From: an uncultured Bacillota bacterium
GTDB taxonomy: Bacteria > Bacillota > Clostridia > Oscillospirales > Oscillospiraceae
NCBI GenBank assembly: GCA_947649625.1
Contig: CANSSJ010000006.1
Span: 1 to 57,158 of the forward strand
Length of the DNA: 57,158 bases
Direction: 5' to 3'
The translations under genes and the position numbers were made by a program. The notes below the pieces were generated by a model. It was not told the DNA's origin and made no database searches. It saw only the letters and a program-made list of their open reading frames with translations. Each line of letters starts with the position of its first letter. The first letter of the stretch is position 1. Shown here one piece after another: positions 49,925-57,158 of this stretch.

Positions 49925-51190
49925 ATGAAACAAGGAAAACCCCTGATTACCTTCACCATCCTGATCTTTGCTGCGGTGATCGCCCTCTATCTGGGCTGTT
50001 ACATCTTCAACGCCCTGAATGAGCCCTACCAGACCACCCAGGTCTACTCCTACACCGCCAACGACAGCGTGACGGCGGAGGGGCTGGTGGTGCGGGAAGC
50101 TCTGGTGCTCCCGGCCCAGGCCGGCATCCTGGAGCTCACCCGGGCGGAGGGCGAGAAGGTGGGCAAGGGCCAGCAGATTGCCCTGGTCTACCGGGACAGT
50201 CAGGCCCAGGCCAGTCAGGCCCACATCGAGGAGATGGAGCTGGCCATCGAGCTGCTGGAGGAGGCCGTCTCCCAGTCGGGCGATCTGGAGTCCGCCGCCC
50301 GGCTGGACGAGGACATCATCCAGTCCATGGTGGCGCTGCGCGCCTCCTACGCCCTGGGCGACTGCACCCAGCTGCGGGACCAGGTGCTGGACGTCAAGAG
50401 CAGCGTGCTCAAACGGGGCTACACCTACGGGGACGGCCTGACCTCCGCCGACCTGTCCGCCCGGCTGCGCCAGCTCAAGGAGGAGCTGGCCGTCCTCACC
50501 CGTCAGTCCGCCCAGGCCACCACCCGGGTCTCCGCCCCCACGCCGGGGGTCTTCTCCAGCCTGGTGGACGGCTACGAGTCCCGGCTCACCCCGGAGACCG
50601 TCCACCAGCTCACCCCTACCTCCCTCCAGGAGCTGATCAACAGCCCTGCCGGGGAGGACAGCGGCGCCATGGGTAAGCTCATTACCTCCGACACCTGGTA
50701 CTTTGCCGCCAATCTGCCCGAGGCGGCCGCCCGCCGCCTGAAGGAGGGCGAGACCGCCGCCCTGCGCTTCTCCGGGGAACTGAACCGGAACGTGGAGATG
50801 ACGGTAGACCGCGTCGGCTCCACCGAGGGCGGAAAGACCCTGGTGGTCTTCTCCTCCAACCGGTACCTCACCCTCACCACCCTGCTGCGCCACCAGACCG
50901 CCGAGCTGATCTTTGAGAGCTGGTCCGGCCTGCGCATCCCCAAACAGGCCCTGCGCCTGGTGGAGGCAGAGGCCTCCGCCTCCAGCGGCTCCGCTGCCGC
51001 CGCCAGCAGGACCGGGGTGTACGCCCTGGTCAACGGACGCACCGAGTTCCGGGAGGTATCCATCCTCTACGAGGGCAGCGACTACTACGTGGTCCGCCCC
51101 CTGGGCTCCGGACGGAAGATCCTCCGGGCTGGGGACGCCGTTATCACCCGCGGCACCGGCCTGCAGGACGGGCTGCTGCTGGAGGGCTGA
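49925..51190 (+). CDS. HlyD/membrane-fusion-like protein
   Basis: 421 residues. One N-terminal membrane helix (LITFTILIFAAVIALYLGCYIF), then a split lipoyl-like half (VTAEGLVVREALVLPAQAGIL..EGEKVGKGQQIALVY), a helical hairpin (~95-200) and a second beta part with VSAPTPGVFSS. This is the layout of HlyD-type adaptors, but no ABC or MFS transporter gene accompanies it. In clostridia a gene of this kind sits next to yggS-sepF. It may act in envelope or division processes; that is inference. Confidence 0.75.
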   Translation: MKQGKPLITFTILIFAAVIALYLGCYIFNALNEPYQTTQVYSYTANDSVTAEGLVVREALVLPAQAGILELTRAEGEKVGKGQQIALVYRDSQAQASQAHIEEMELAIELLEEAVSQSGDLESAARLDEDIIQSMVALRASYALGDCTQLRDQVLDVKSSVLKRGYTYGDGLTSADLSARLRQLKEELAVLTRQSAQATTRVSAPTPGVFSSLVDGYESRLTPETVHQLTPTSLQELINSPAGEDSGAMGKLITSDTWYFAANLPEAAARRLKEGETAALRFSGELNRNVEMTVDRVGSTEGGKTLVVFSSNRYLTLTTLLRHQTAELIFESWSGLRIPKQALRLVEAEASASSGSAAAASRTGVYALVNGRTEFREVSILYEGSDYYVVRPLGSGRKILRAGDAVITRGTGLQDGLLLEG

Positions 51191-51215
51191 CATTATATAG
51201 AGAGAAGGAATCATT

Positions 51216-51926
51216 ATGGACCTGTCCCAAAACATCAAAGCCGTACAGGAGAAGATTGCCGCCGCCGCCCGGGCCGCGGGCCGGGACCCGGGGGAGATCA
51301 CCCTGTGCGCCGCCACCAAGGTGCAGACCGACGAGACCATCCGTGCCGCCATCGCCGGCGGGATCCGCCTGTGCGGGGAGAACCGGGTGCAGGAGCTCAC
51401 CGCCCATCTGGAGGCCGGCGCCTACGCCGGGGCGGAGGTCCACTTCATCGGCCACCTACAGACCAACAAGGTGAAGCAGGTGGTGGGCCGGGTCGCCCTG
51501 ATCCATTCCGTGGATTCCGAGCGGCTGCTCCGGGCCATCGAGGCCCAGGCGGACAAGCTGGGCCTGGTGCAGGACATCCTGCTGGAGGTCAACATCGCCG
51601 GAGAGGAGAGCAAGGGGGGCATTTCCCCCGAAAAACTGCCCGGCCTGGCCGGGCTGGCTGTGAGCTGTCCCCATGTCCGCCTGCGGGGTCTGATGGCGAT
51701 CCCGCCTGTATCAACTGTTTCGGGAGCCAACCGGAGATATTTTTCCCAAATGCGAAATCTTTTTGTTGACATAATGAAGAAAATGTCGGATAATCAATAT
51801 GTTATGGATTGTCTCTCTATGGGCATGAGCGCCGACTATGAGGACGCGGTCGCGGAGGGCGCTACCCTGGTCCGGGTGGGCACCGCGCTTTTCGGTCCCC
51901 GTCCCCCTGTGCGCGCTGCCCATTGA
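51216..51926 (+). CDS. YggS-family PLP homeostasis protein
   Basis: 236 residues, single-domain PLP-binding TIM barrel (YggS/YlmE). Motifs: LCAATKVQT (PLP lysine), LCGENRVQEL, HFIGHLQTNKVK, ILLEVNIAGEESKGG and LSMGMSADYEDAVAEGATLVRVGTALFG. The stretch at 51715-51830 uses AT-richer codons than the rest. Usual neighbour of sepF in Firmicutes. Confidence 0.95.
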   Translation: MDLSQNIKAVQEKIAAAARAAGRDPGEITLCAATKVQTDETIRAAIAGGIRLCGENRVQELTAHLEAGAYAGAEVHFIGHLQTNKVKQVVGRVALIHSVDSERLLRAIEAQADKLGLVQDILLEVNIAGEESKGGISPEKLPGLAGLAVSCPHVRLRGLMAIPPVSTVSGANRRYFSQMRNLFVDIMKKMSDNQYVMDCLSMGMSADYEDAVAEGATLVRVGTALFGPRPPVRAAH

Positions 51927-51968
51927 CGGTTTTCCGCTTTATACTTTCGGAGAAAAGAGGATGTACAA

Positions 51969-52466
51969 ATGGGAATTTTTGATGAATTCAAGCGGCTGGC
52001 TCACCCCTATGAGGACGAGGACGAGGACGATTACGATGATTTTGACCTCTCTCCCCGGCCGGTAGAGCGCCGGGAGCGCACCGACCGCATGGACCGCGCC
52101 CCCAGAGACAGCGGCTACAGCGGCGGGTACAGTTCCCCCGCCCCTGAGGACGACCGGCGCAGCAATAAAGTGGTCAACATCCGGGCCGCCACCCAGCTCC
52201 AGGTGGTCCTGGTCAAGCCCGAGCGGTTTGAAGACGCCTCCTCCATCGCTGACCACCTGCGGGAAAAGCGCACCGTGGTGCTCAACCTGGAGTCCACCAA
52301 CGGCGAGATCGCCCGCCGCCTGCTGGACTTTCTGGCTGGGGTGTCCTACGCCCAGGAGGGCAAGATCAAAAAGGTGGCTATCTCCACCTACATCATCACC
52401 CCCTACAACGTGGATATCCTGGGCGACCTCATCGACGAGCTGGAGAACAACGGGCTGTATTTCTAA
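51969..52466 (+). CDS. sepF: Cell division protein SepF
   Basis: 165 residues. N-terminal amphipathic segment MGIFDEFKRLAHPYEDEDED (membrane binding), an acidic and Ser/Arg-rich linker, and the SepF core VVLVKPERFEDASSIADHL then TVVLNLESTNGEIARRLLDFLAGVSYA. Tethers FtsZ to the membrane. AAAAGAGG lies before ATG. Confidence 0.94.
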   Translation: MGIFDEFKRLAHPYEDEDEDDYDDFDLSPRPVERRERTDRMDRAPRDSGYSGGYSSPAPEDDRRSNKVVNIRAATQLQVVLVKPERFEDASSIADHLREKRTVVLNLESTNGEIARRLLDFLAGVSYAQEGKIKKVAISTYIITPYNVDILGDLIDELENNGLYF

Positions 52467-52481
52467 GGAGAAATATTACTT

Positions 52482-53084
52482 ATGGGAAAGAAATTTTCCT
52501 GTGTTCTGCTCCTTACCGCCCTGCTGGCCGGGTGCGCCGCCGGGGAACCCGCCCCGCCTGACCGGTCTGACCCCCCGGAGCGGCCCGCCGCGGCCGCGGA
52601 GCCGGTGGCCGACAGGCCTGAGGAGGAGATTTTCGTGGACGACCCCGACTCTCCCTACCCTATGGTAATAGAGAGCTGGTCGGTGGACATGGACGGGGAC
52701 GGCGTTGAAGAGCTGGTGGAACTGCGGGCGGAGAAGTGCTACTTCGGCAACGAGAGCGAGCCGGAGAAGCTGTTCGAGGGGGACGGGATGCACCCCTACA
52801 CCCTGGTGATAACCCGTGGGGAGACCGTCTGGGAGCTGCCCCTAGGACGTGAGGATAACGGCTCCCCTCCTCTAAATCCCCTCTATTGGGATGCGGAGCG
52901 GACAGGACGGGGCTGGACCCAGGACAAGGACGGCCAGCCTGTCTTGGTTTTGTGGTTCGACGGCCTGTCCCGGGTTCTTGACGTCTACGCCGTTGCGTTT
53001 CAGGACGGGGAGCCCGTTTTTCTGCCCGTTCCCGAGGATGACCTTGAATCCATGCCGGACCGATGGTTCGAATGGTATGATTAG
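52482..53084 (+). CDS. Lipoprotein of unknown function 2
   Basis: 200 residues, lipobox TALLAGCAA (Cys ~19), then a Pro/Ala/Glu-rich tether. The domain contains SVDMDGDGVEELVELRA, an EF-hand-like calcium loop of the FG-GAP/VCBS kind. It lies between sepF and divIVA, where no such gene is expected. Function unknown. Confidence 0.7.
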   Translation: MGKKFSCVLLLTALLAGCAAGEPAPPDRSDPPERPAAAAEPVADRPEEEIFVDDPDSPYPMVIESWSVDMDGDGVEELVELRAEKCYFGNESEPEKLFEGDGMHPYTLVITRGETVWELPLGREDNGSPPLNPLYWDAERTGRGWTQDKDGQPVLVLWFDGLSRVLDVYAVAFQDGEPVFLPVPEDDLESMPDRWFEWYD

Positions 53085-53108
53085 AATACAAAGCGGGGAG
53101 GCTTTATC

Positions 53109-53891
53109 ATGCTCACACCACAGGAAGTATCTGAGCGCGCCTTTCAGAAGGCCAGCTTCGGCGGCTACAATATGTCCCAGGTGGACGAGTTCCTGGACGT
53201 CCTCACCGGGGATTACTCCGCGCTGTATAACGAGAACGCGGTGCTGAAAAACAAGATGAAGGTGCTGGTGGACAAGGTGGAGGAATACCGCTCCACCGAG
53301 GAGGCCATGCGCAAGGCCCTGATGGCCGCCCAGCGGATGGCCGACGACCTGGTGCGGGAGGCCGAGCGGAAGCGGGACGAGCTGCTCTCCCAGGCCGACG
53401 CCGAGGCTCAGGACCGCAGGGCACAGCTGTCCAAGGAGCTGGAGGCGGAGGAGTTCCGCCTGAAGAAGGCCCAGCAGGCCACCGCCCTCTTTGTGACCAA
53501 GGTGCGCGACCTCCAGTCTCAGGAGGCCCAGCTGCTGGCCCAGCTGGAGGAGCTCTATCCCCCCGAGACTCAGCCCGCTGTGGACCCGGTGGAGGAGAAG
53601 GTCTCTGAGATCGACGACAACGTCCAGCGCCTGCTGGCCCAGGCCATGGAGGCCGCCACCGCCGAAAACCTGCGGGCCAAGGCGGCGGAGGAGGCCGAGG
53701 ATGAGCGGGATCTGTCCGACACCGCCGAGTTCACCCCCGGCGCATCCCAGGACGACGACTACGACGAGGACGACGCCCGGGACTACGAGGAGGGCAGCCG
53801 GGATGACGATGAGGACGACGGCCGCCGCCCCGGAGGCGGGCGCATCGACTTCGGCTCTCTGCAGTTTGGCCGGGACTATGAGATCACCTGA
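53109..53891 (+). CDS. divIVA: DivIVA-domain protein
   Basis: 260 residues. N-terminal DivIVA domain LTPQEVSERAFQKASFGGYNMSQVDEFLD, then coiled coil (~35-165), and an acidic tail (DDDYDEDDARDYEEG, ~215-245). Marks negatively curved membrane at poles and septa. The GGYN.SQVDEFLD block matches the family signature. Its position after sepF is standard in Firmicutes. Confidence 0.92.
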   Translation: MLTPQEVSERAFQKASFGGYNMSQVDEFLDVLTGDYSALYNENAVLKNKMKVLVDKVEEYRSTEEAMRKALMAAQRMADDLVREAERKRDELLSQADAEAQDRRAQLSKELEAEEFRLKKAQQATALFVTKVRDLQSQEAQLLAQLEELYPPETQPAVDPVEEKVSEIDDNVQRLLAQAMEAATAENLRAKAAEEAEDERDLSDTAEFTPGASQDDDYDEDDARDYEEGSRDDDEDDGRRPGGGRIDFGSLQFGRDYEIT

Positions 53892-53900
53892 CTATCGTCC

Positions 53901-53974
53901 GTAAGGGGCGGCCTGAAGCGCCGCCCCAATGTTATTATACGTTCAGATGGGGCGGCCCGGCGGCCGCCCCCTAC
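53901..53974. repeat. Dispersed GTAGGGGCG palindromic repeat (copy l)
   Basis: GTAAGGGGCGGC-CTGAAG-CGCCGCCCC and GGGGCGGCCCG-GCGGCCGCCCCCTAC arms around an AT-rich middle. Between divIVA and mfd. A small CCCCCAACCGGGGG palindrome follows at ~53983-53996. Confidence 0.8.
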
Positions 53975-54046
53975 TCACCCCTCCCCCAACCGGGGGCAGG
54001 GGCGTTGCCGCGTCCCTTTAAACCGCTACAAATCGAGGTGTTTCAC

Positions 54047-57000
54047 GTGAAACTGCTCACTGCTGCCCTGAACCGCATCCCTGAATTTCAACAGCTTCTC
54101 TCCGCCCTGGAGGGGGGGCGCTCCCCGGCGGCCCTGTCCGGGGCGGCCGCCATCCACCGCTGCCACATCGCCGCCGGGATCGGCCTGATGTCGGGCCGGC
54201 CGGTGGTGGTCGTGTGCGCTGACGAGAGCGAGGGCGTGCGGCTGGCCCGGGACCTGGGGGCCTTCGCCGGGGCGTCCGTCCCGGTGCTGGGTACCAGGGA
54301 CTTCACCTTCCACAACGCCGCAGCCCTCTCCCGCCAGTGGGAGCACAGGCGGCTGGCTCTGATGAAGGGGCTGGCCGACGGGAAGATCCCCTTTCTGGTG
54401 TCCACGGTGGAGGGTCTGCTCCAGCGGACCATCCCTCCCCACGTGCTGGAGGACTGCTGCCGGGAGCTGAAAATCGGCGGCTCCTACGACTTAAACCAGC
54501 TGGCCGAGGACCTGTCCGCCGCCGGCTACGTCCGGTGCGAGCAGGTGGAGGGGGTAGGCCAGTTTGCCCTCCGGGGCGGCATCCTGGACGTGTTCTCCCC
54601 CGGCATGGACAGCCCCGTCCGGGTAGAATTCTTCGGGGACGAGGTGGACGCCATGGGGATCTTCGATCCCGCCACCCAGCGGCGCACCGAGAACATCAAC
54701 ACCGCCCTCCTCCTTCCCGCCGCTGAGGGCCTGCCCCAGCTGGCCCCCGGCGGTCTGGCGGGGCTGAGCAAAAAAATCTCCAAACTGGCGGCCAAGGCCC
54801 TGCAAAACGGCAATAAAGAGCTGAACAAAACTCTGGACCAGGACGGCGAGGCCCTGGACCAGGGGAGGACCTTCCCTGCGCTGGACCGCTACCTCCCCCT
54901 CATCTACCCGGAGCTGTCCACCGCCGTGGACTACCTGCCTCCCGACGCCTGCGTGGTCTTTGACCAGGTCCCCCGGGCGGCCGACCGGGCGAAATCCTAC
55001 CAGTGGCAGCTGGAGGAGGACGTGAAAACCCTGCTGGAGCAGGGGGAACTGGACCCCTCCTGCGCCGAACTGGCCCTCACCTTCCCCCAGCTCCTGAGCC
55101 GGCTGGAGGACTTCCCGGTGGTCTATCTGGACTCCTTCACCACCGCCTCCTACCCCACGCCCCCCAGAGAGCTGCTCTCCATCACCGCCAAGCAGCTGCC
55201 CCCCTTCCTGGCCAGCCTGGAGACGGCGGTGCAGGACCTGGCTCACTACCAGAGCGCCGGCTTTGCCGCCCTGGTGCTGGTCTCCGGCGAACAGCGGGCC
55301 ATCGACTTACAATCCCTTCTCCGAGAGCAGAAGATCAAATCCGCGGTGGACTTCCAGCTCAAGGAGCTGCCCGGGCCGGGACAGGTTGTTATTACCGTGG
55401 GGGGGCTGTCCAGCGGCTTTGAGTACCCGTCTATCCGGCTGGCCGTCCTCACCGAGGGGGAAAAGGCCGCCCCCAGGAAGCCCCGCCCCCGGAAGGACGC
55501 CACCAACCGGCAGAAGCTGAAGTCCTACGCCGACCTCACCCCCGGGGACCTGGTGGTCCACGAGCACCACGGGGTAGGCCGGTATGTGGGCATGGTGAAG
55601 ATGCCGGTGGAGGGGGTGGAGCACGATTATGTGAAGATCGCCTACGCCGGCACCGACGTGCTCTACGTCCCCGCCACACAGCTGGACCTGGTGAGCAAGT
55701 ACATCGGCGGCGGCGAGGACGCCAACGAGACCCGAAAGCTGAACCGCCTGGGGGGTCAGGAGTGGGAGAAAGCCAAGAAAAAGGCCAAGAAGGCGGTCCA
55801 GGACCTGGCCAAGGGCCTCATCCAGCTCTACGCCCAGCGGCAGAGACAGCCGGGGTACGCCTTCTCCCCCGACTCCCCCTGGCAGCGGGAGTTTGAGGAG
55901 CAGTTCGAGTACACTGAGACCGACGACCAGCTGCGGTGCATCGGGGAGATCAAGGCCGACATGGAACGGTCCACCCCCATGGACCGGCTGCTGTGCGGAG
56001 ACGTGGGCTACGGCAAGACGGAGGTGGCCTTCCGGGCCATGATGAAGTGCGTGCTGGACGGCAAGCAGACCGCCATCCTGGTGCCCACCACCGTCCTGGC
56101 CCGGCAGCACTACCTCACCGCCCTGCGCCGGTTCCAGAAGTACCCGGTGAACATCGACGTGGTGTCCCGCTTCCGCACCCCCGCCCAGATGAAGGAGACC
56201 CTGCGGAAGGTGGAGGCCGGGGAGGTGGACATCCTCATCGGCACCCATCGGCTGTTCAACAGGGACGTGCGCTTTAAGGACCTGGGCCTTCTGGTGGTGG
56301 ACGAGGAGCAGCGCTTCGGGGTGCAGCACAAGGAGAAGCTGAAGGAGACCTTCAAGCAGGTGGACGTGCTCACCCTCTCCGCCACCCCCATCCCCCGGAC
56401 CCTGAACATGGCTCTGTCCGGCATCCGGGACATGTCCACCCTGGAGGAGCCCCCGGCGGACCGCCAGCCGGTGCAGACCTACGTGCTGGAACACGACTGG
56501 AACCTCCTGGCCGACGCCATGCGCCGGGAGCTGGAGCGGGGGGGACAGGTGTTTTACCTTCACAACCGCGTCGAGACCATCGACCGGTGCGCCGCCCGCA
56601 TCCAGACCCTCCTGGGGGAGGAGGCCGCCATCGGAGTGGCCCACGGCCGGATGACCCAGGAGGCCATCGACGACGTGATGGCCCGGATGACCGACGGGGA
56701 ACTGAACGTGCTGGTGTGCACCACCATCATTGAGACGGGCATCGACCTGCCCAATGTGAACACCCTCATCATGGAGGACGCCGACAAGCTGGGGCTGGCC
56801 CAGCTCCACCAGATCCGGGGCCGGGTGGGCCGGTCGTCCCGGCGGGCCTTCGCCTACCTCACCTACCGCCGGGGGAAAGTCCTCTCCGAGGTGGCCTCCA
56901 AGCGGCTGGAGGCCATCCGGGAGTTCGCCGAGTTCGGCTCGGGCTTCAAGATCGCCATGCGGGATTTGGAGATTCGCGGTGCGGGCAATGTGCTGGGCCC

Positions 57001-57158
57001 GGAGCAGAGCGGGTTCCTCCTTTCCGTGGGCTACGACATGTATTTGAAGCTGCTGGAGGAGGCGGTCCTGCTGGAACAGGGCCAGAGCGTCCCCACCCGC
57101 ACCGAGTGCGCCGCCAGCCTCAGCGTGTCCGCCTCCATCCCCGACAAATACGTCCCCT
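54047..57158 (+). CDS. mfd: Transcription-repair coupling factor Mfd (3' end outside window)
   Basis: About 1,037 residues are visible. It starts with GTG at 54047 (VKLLTAALNRIPEFQQLL), with GAGGTG upstream. Order: UvrB-like domains 1-2 (GVGQFALRGGILDVFSPG), RNA polymerase-interacting domain (DLVVHEHHGVGRYVG), then the RecG-like translocase with GDVGYGKTEVAFRA (Walker A), DEEQRFGVQHKEKLK, LSATPIPRTLNMAL, IIETGIDLPNVNT and HQIRGRVGRS. Removes RNA polymerase stalled at lesions and recruits UvrA. The frame is continuous to the window edge. Confidence 0.96.
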   Translation, partial: MKLLTAALNRIPEFQQLLSALEGGRSPAALSGAAAIHRCHIAAGIGLMSGRPVVVVCADESEGVRLARDLGAFAGASVPVLGTRDFTFHNAAALSRQWEHRRLALMKGLADGKIPFLVSTVEGLLQRTIPPHVLEDCCRELKIGGSYDLNQLAEDLSAAGYVRCEQVEGVGQFALRGGILDVFSPGMDSPVRVEFFGDEVDAMGIFDPATQRRTENINTALLLPAAEGLPQLAPGGLAGLSKKISKLAAKALQNGNKELNKTLDQDGEALDQGRTFPALDRYLPLIYPELSTAVDYLPPDACVVFDQVPRAADRAKSYQWQLEEDVKTLLEQGELDPSCAELALTFPQLLSRLEDFPVVYLDSFTTASYPTPPRELLSITAKQLPPFLASLETAVQDLAHYQSAGFAALVLVSGEQRAIDLQSLLREQKIKSAVDFQLKELPGPGQVVITVGGLSSGFEYPSIRLAVLTEGEKAAPRKPRPRKDATNRQKLKSYADLTPGDLVVHEHHGVGRYVGMVKMPVEGVEHDYVKIAYAGTDVLYVPATQLDLVSKYIGGGEDANETRKLNRLGGQEWEKAKKKAKKAVQDLAKGLIQLYAQRQRQPGYAFSPDSPWQREFEEQFEYTETDDQLRCIGEIKADMERSTPMDRLLCGDVGYGKTEVAFRAMMKCVLDGKQTAILVPTTVLARQHYLTALRRFQKYPVNIDVVSRFRTPAQMKETLRKVEAGEVDILIGTHRLFNRDVRFKDLGLLVVDEEQRFGVQHKEKLKETFKQVDVLTLSATPIPRTLNMALSGIRDMSTLEEPPADRQPVQTYVLEHDWNLLADAMRRELERGGQVFYLHNRVETIDRCAARIQTLLGEEAAIGVAHGRMTQEAIDDVMARMTDGELNVLVCTTIIETGIDLPNVNTLIMEDADKLGLAQLHQIRGRVGRSSRRAFAYLTYRRGKVLSEVASKRLEAIREFAEFGSGFKIAMRDLEIRGAGNVLGPEQSGFLLSVGYDMYLKLLEEAVLLEQGQSVPTRTECAASLSVSASIPDKYVP

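Noticed and set aside
10603-53974. CRISPR array explanation for the dispersed repeats
   Set aside because: Copies are kilobases apart, palindromic and without regular spacers or cas genes.

Overview
This is a GC-rich window of ordinary bacterial chromosome, most likely from a spore-forming gut Clostridium relative of the Oscillospiraceae (Flavonifractor/Lawsonibacter type). That placement is an inference from four things: a SpoIIP sporulation gene, strong AGGAGG ribosome sites, the Firmicute gene orders miaB-mutS-mutL-miaA-hfq and sepF-divIVA, and an acidic secreted protein of the S-layer type. No rRNA, tRNA, CRISPR array, IS element or intact prophage was seen.

Layout. 1-6.5 kb: the 3' end of a surface-layer-like protein, an orphan phage-tail-like gene, a Na/phosphate symporter, a dCMP-type deaminase and a membrane-anchored XRE regulator. 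6.5-8.9 kb (minus): an operon of a cytidylate-kinase-like protein, a class I amidotransferase/C26 hydrolase and a VanY-type carboxypeptidase. 9.1-17.5 kb (plus): an alpha-glucan unit with binding lipoprotein, two permeases, LacI regulator, 4-alpha-glucanotransferase and glycogen phosphorylase. A LacI-type operator lies in front and no transporter ATPase is present. 17.5-26.6 kb (minus): a HAD phosphatase, an SdpI-like protein and a FeoA-FeoB fusion under a palindromic metal-type operator, then Mrp, PBP2, MreD, MreC and Maf. 26.7-37.3 kb: an XRE/small-protein module, then minus-strand NADAR, DUF2262-like, dUTPase, LuxC, LuxE, U32 peptidase, ZapA and a P-type Ca ATPase.

37.3-38.7 kb is an AT-richer accessory island with an unknown helical protein, a 57-residue ribbon-helix-helix-like protein and a putative type I toxin-antitoxin locus. 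38.7-57.2 kb returns to core genes: spoIIP, miaB, mutS, mutL, miaA, hfq, an HlyD-like protein, yggS, sepF, divIVA and mfd (cut by the window end). Between mutL and miaA, which are usually adjacent, sits a second accessory insert: another XRE/small-protein pair and a second putative type I toxin-antitoxin locus.

The most interesting signals are: (1) two convergent small-RNA/hydrophobic-peptide loci, in one of which the RNA loop is complementary to the toxin ribosome-binding region; (2) two divergent XRE/small-protein modules with palindromic operators, one filling exactly the 17-bp spacer of a consensus promoter; (3) a dispersed GTAGGGGCG...CGCCCCTAC palindromic repeat in about a dozen places, including in-frame copies in the linkers of both mutS and mutL and copies that supply the stop codons of hfq and the SdpI-like gene; (4) a LuxE-LuxC pair with no luciferase. 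All functions are inferred from reading the sequence; no database search was possible.
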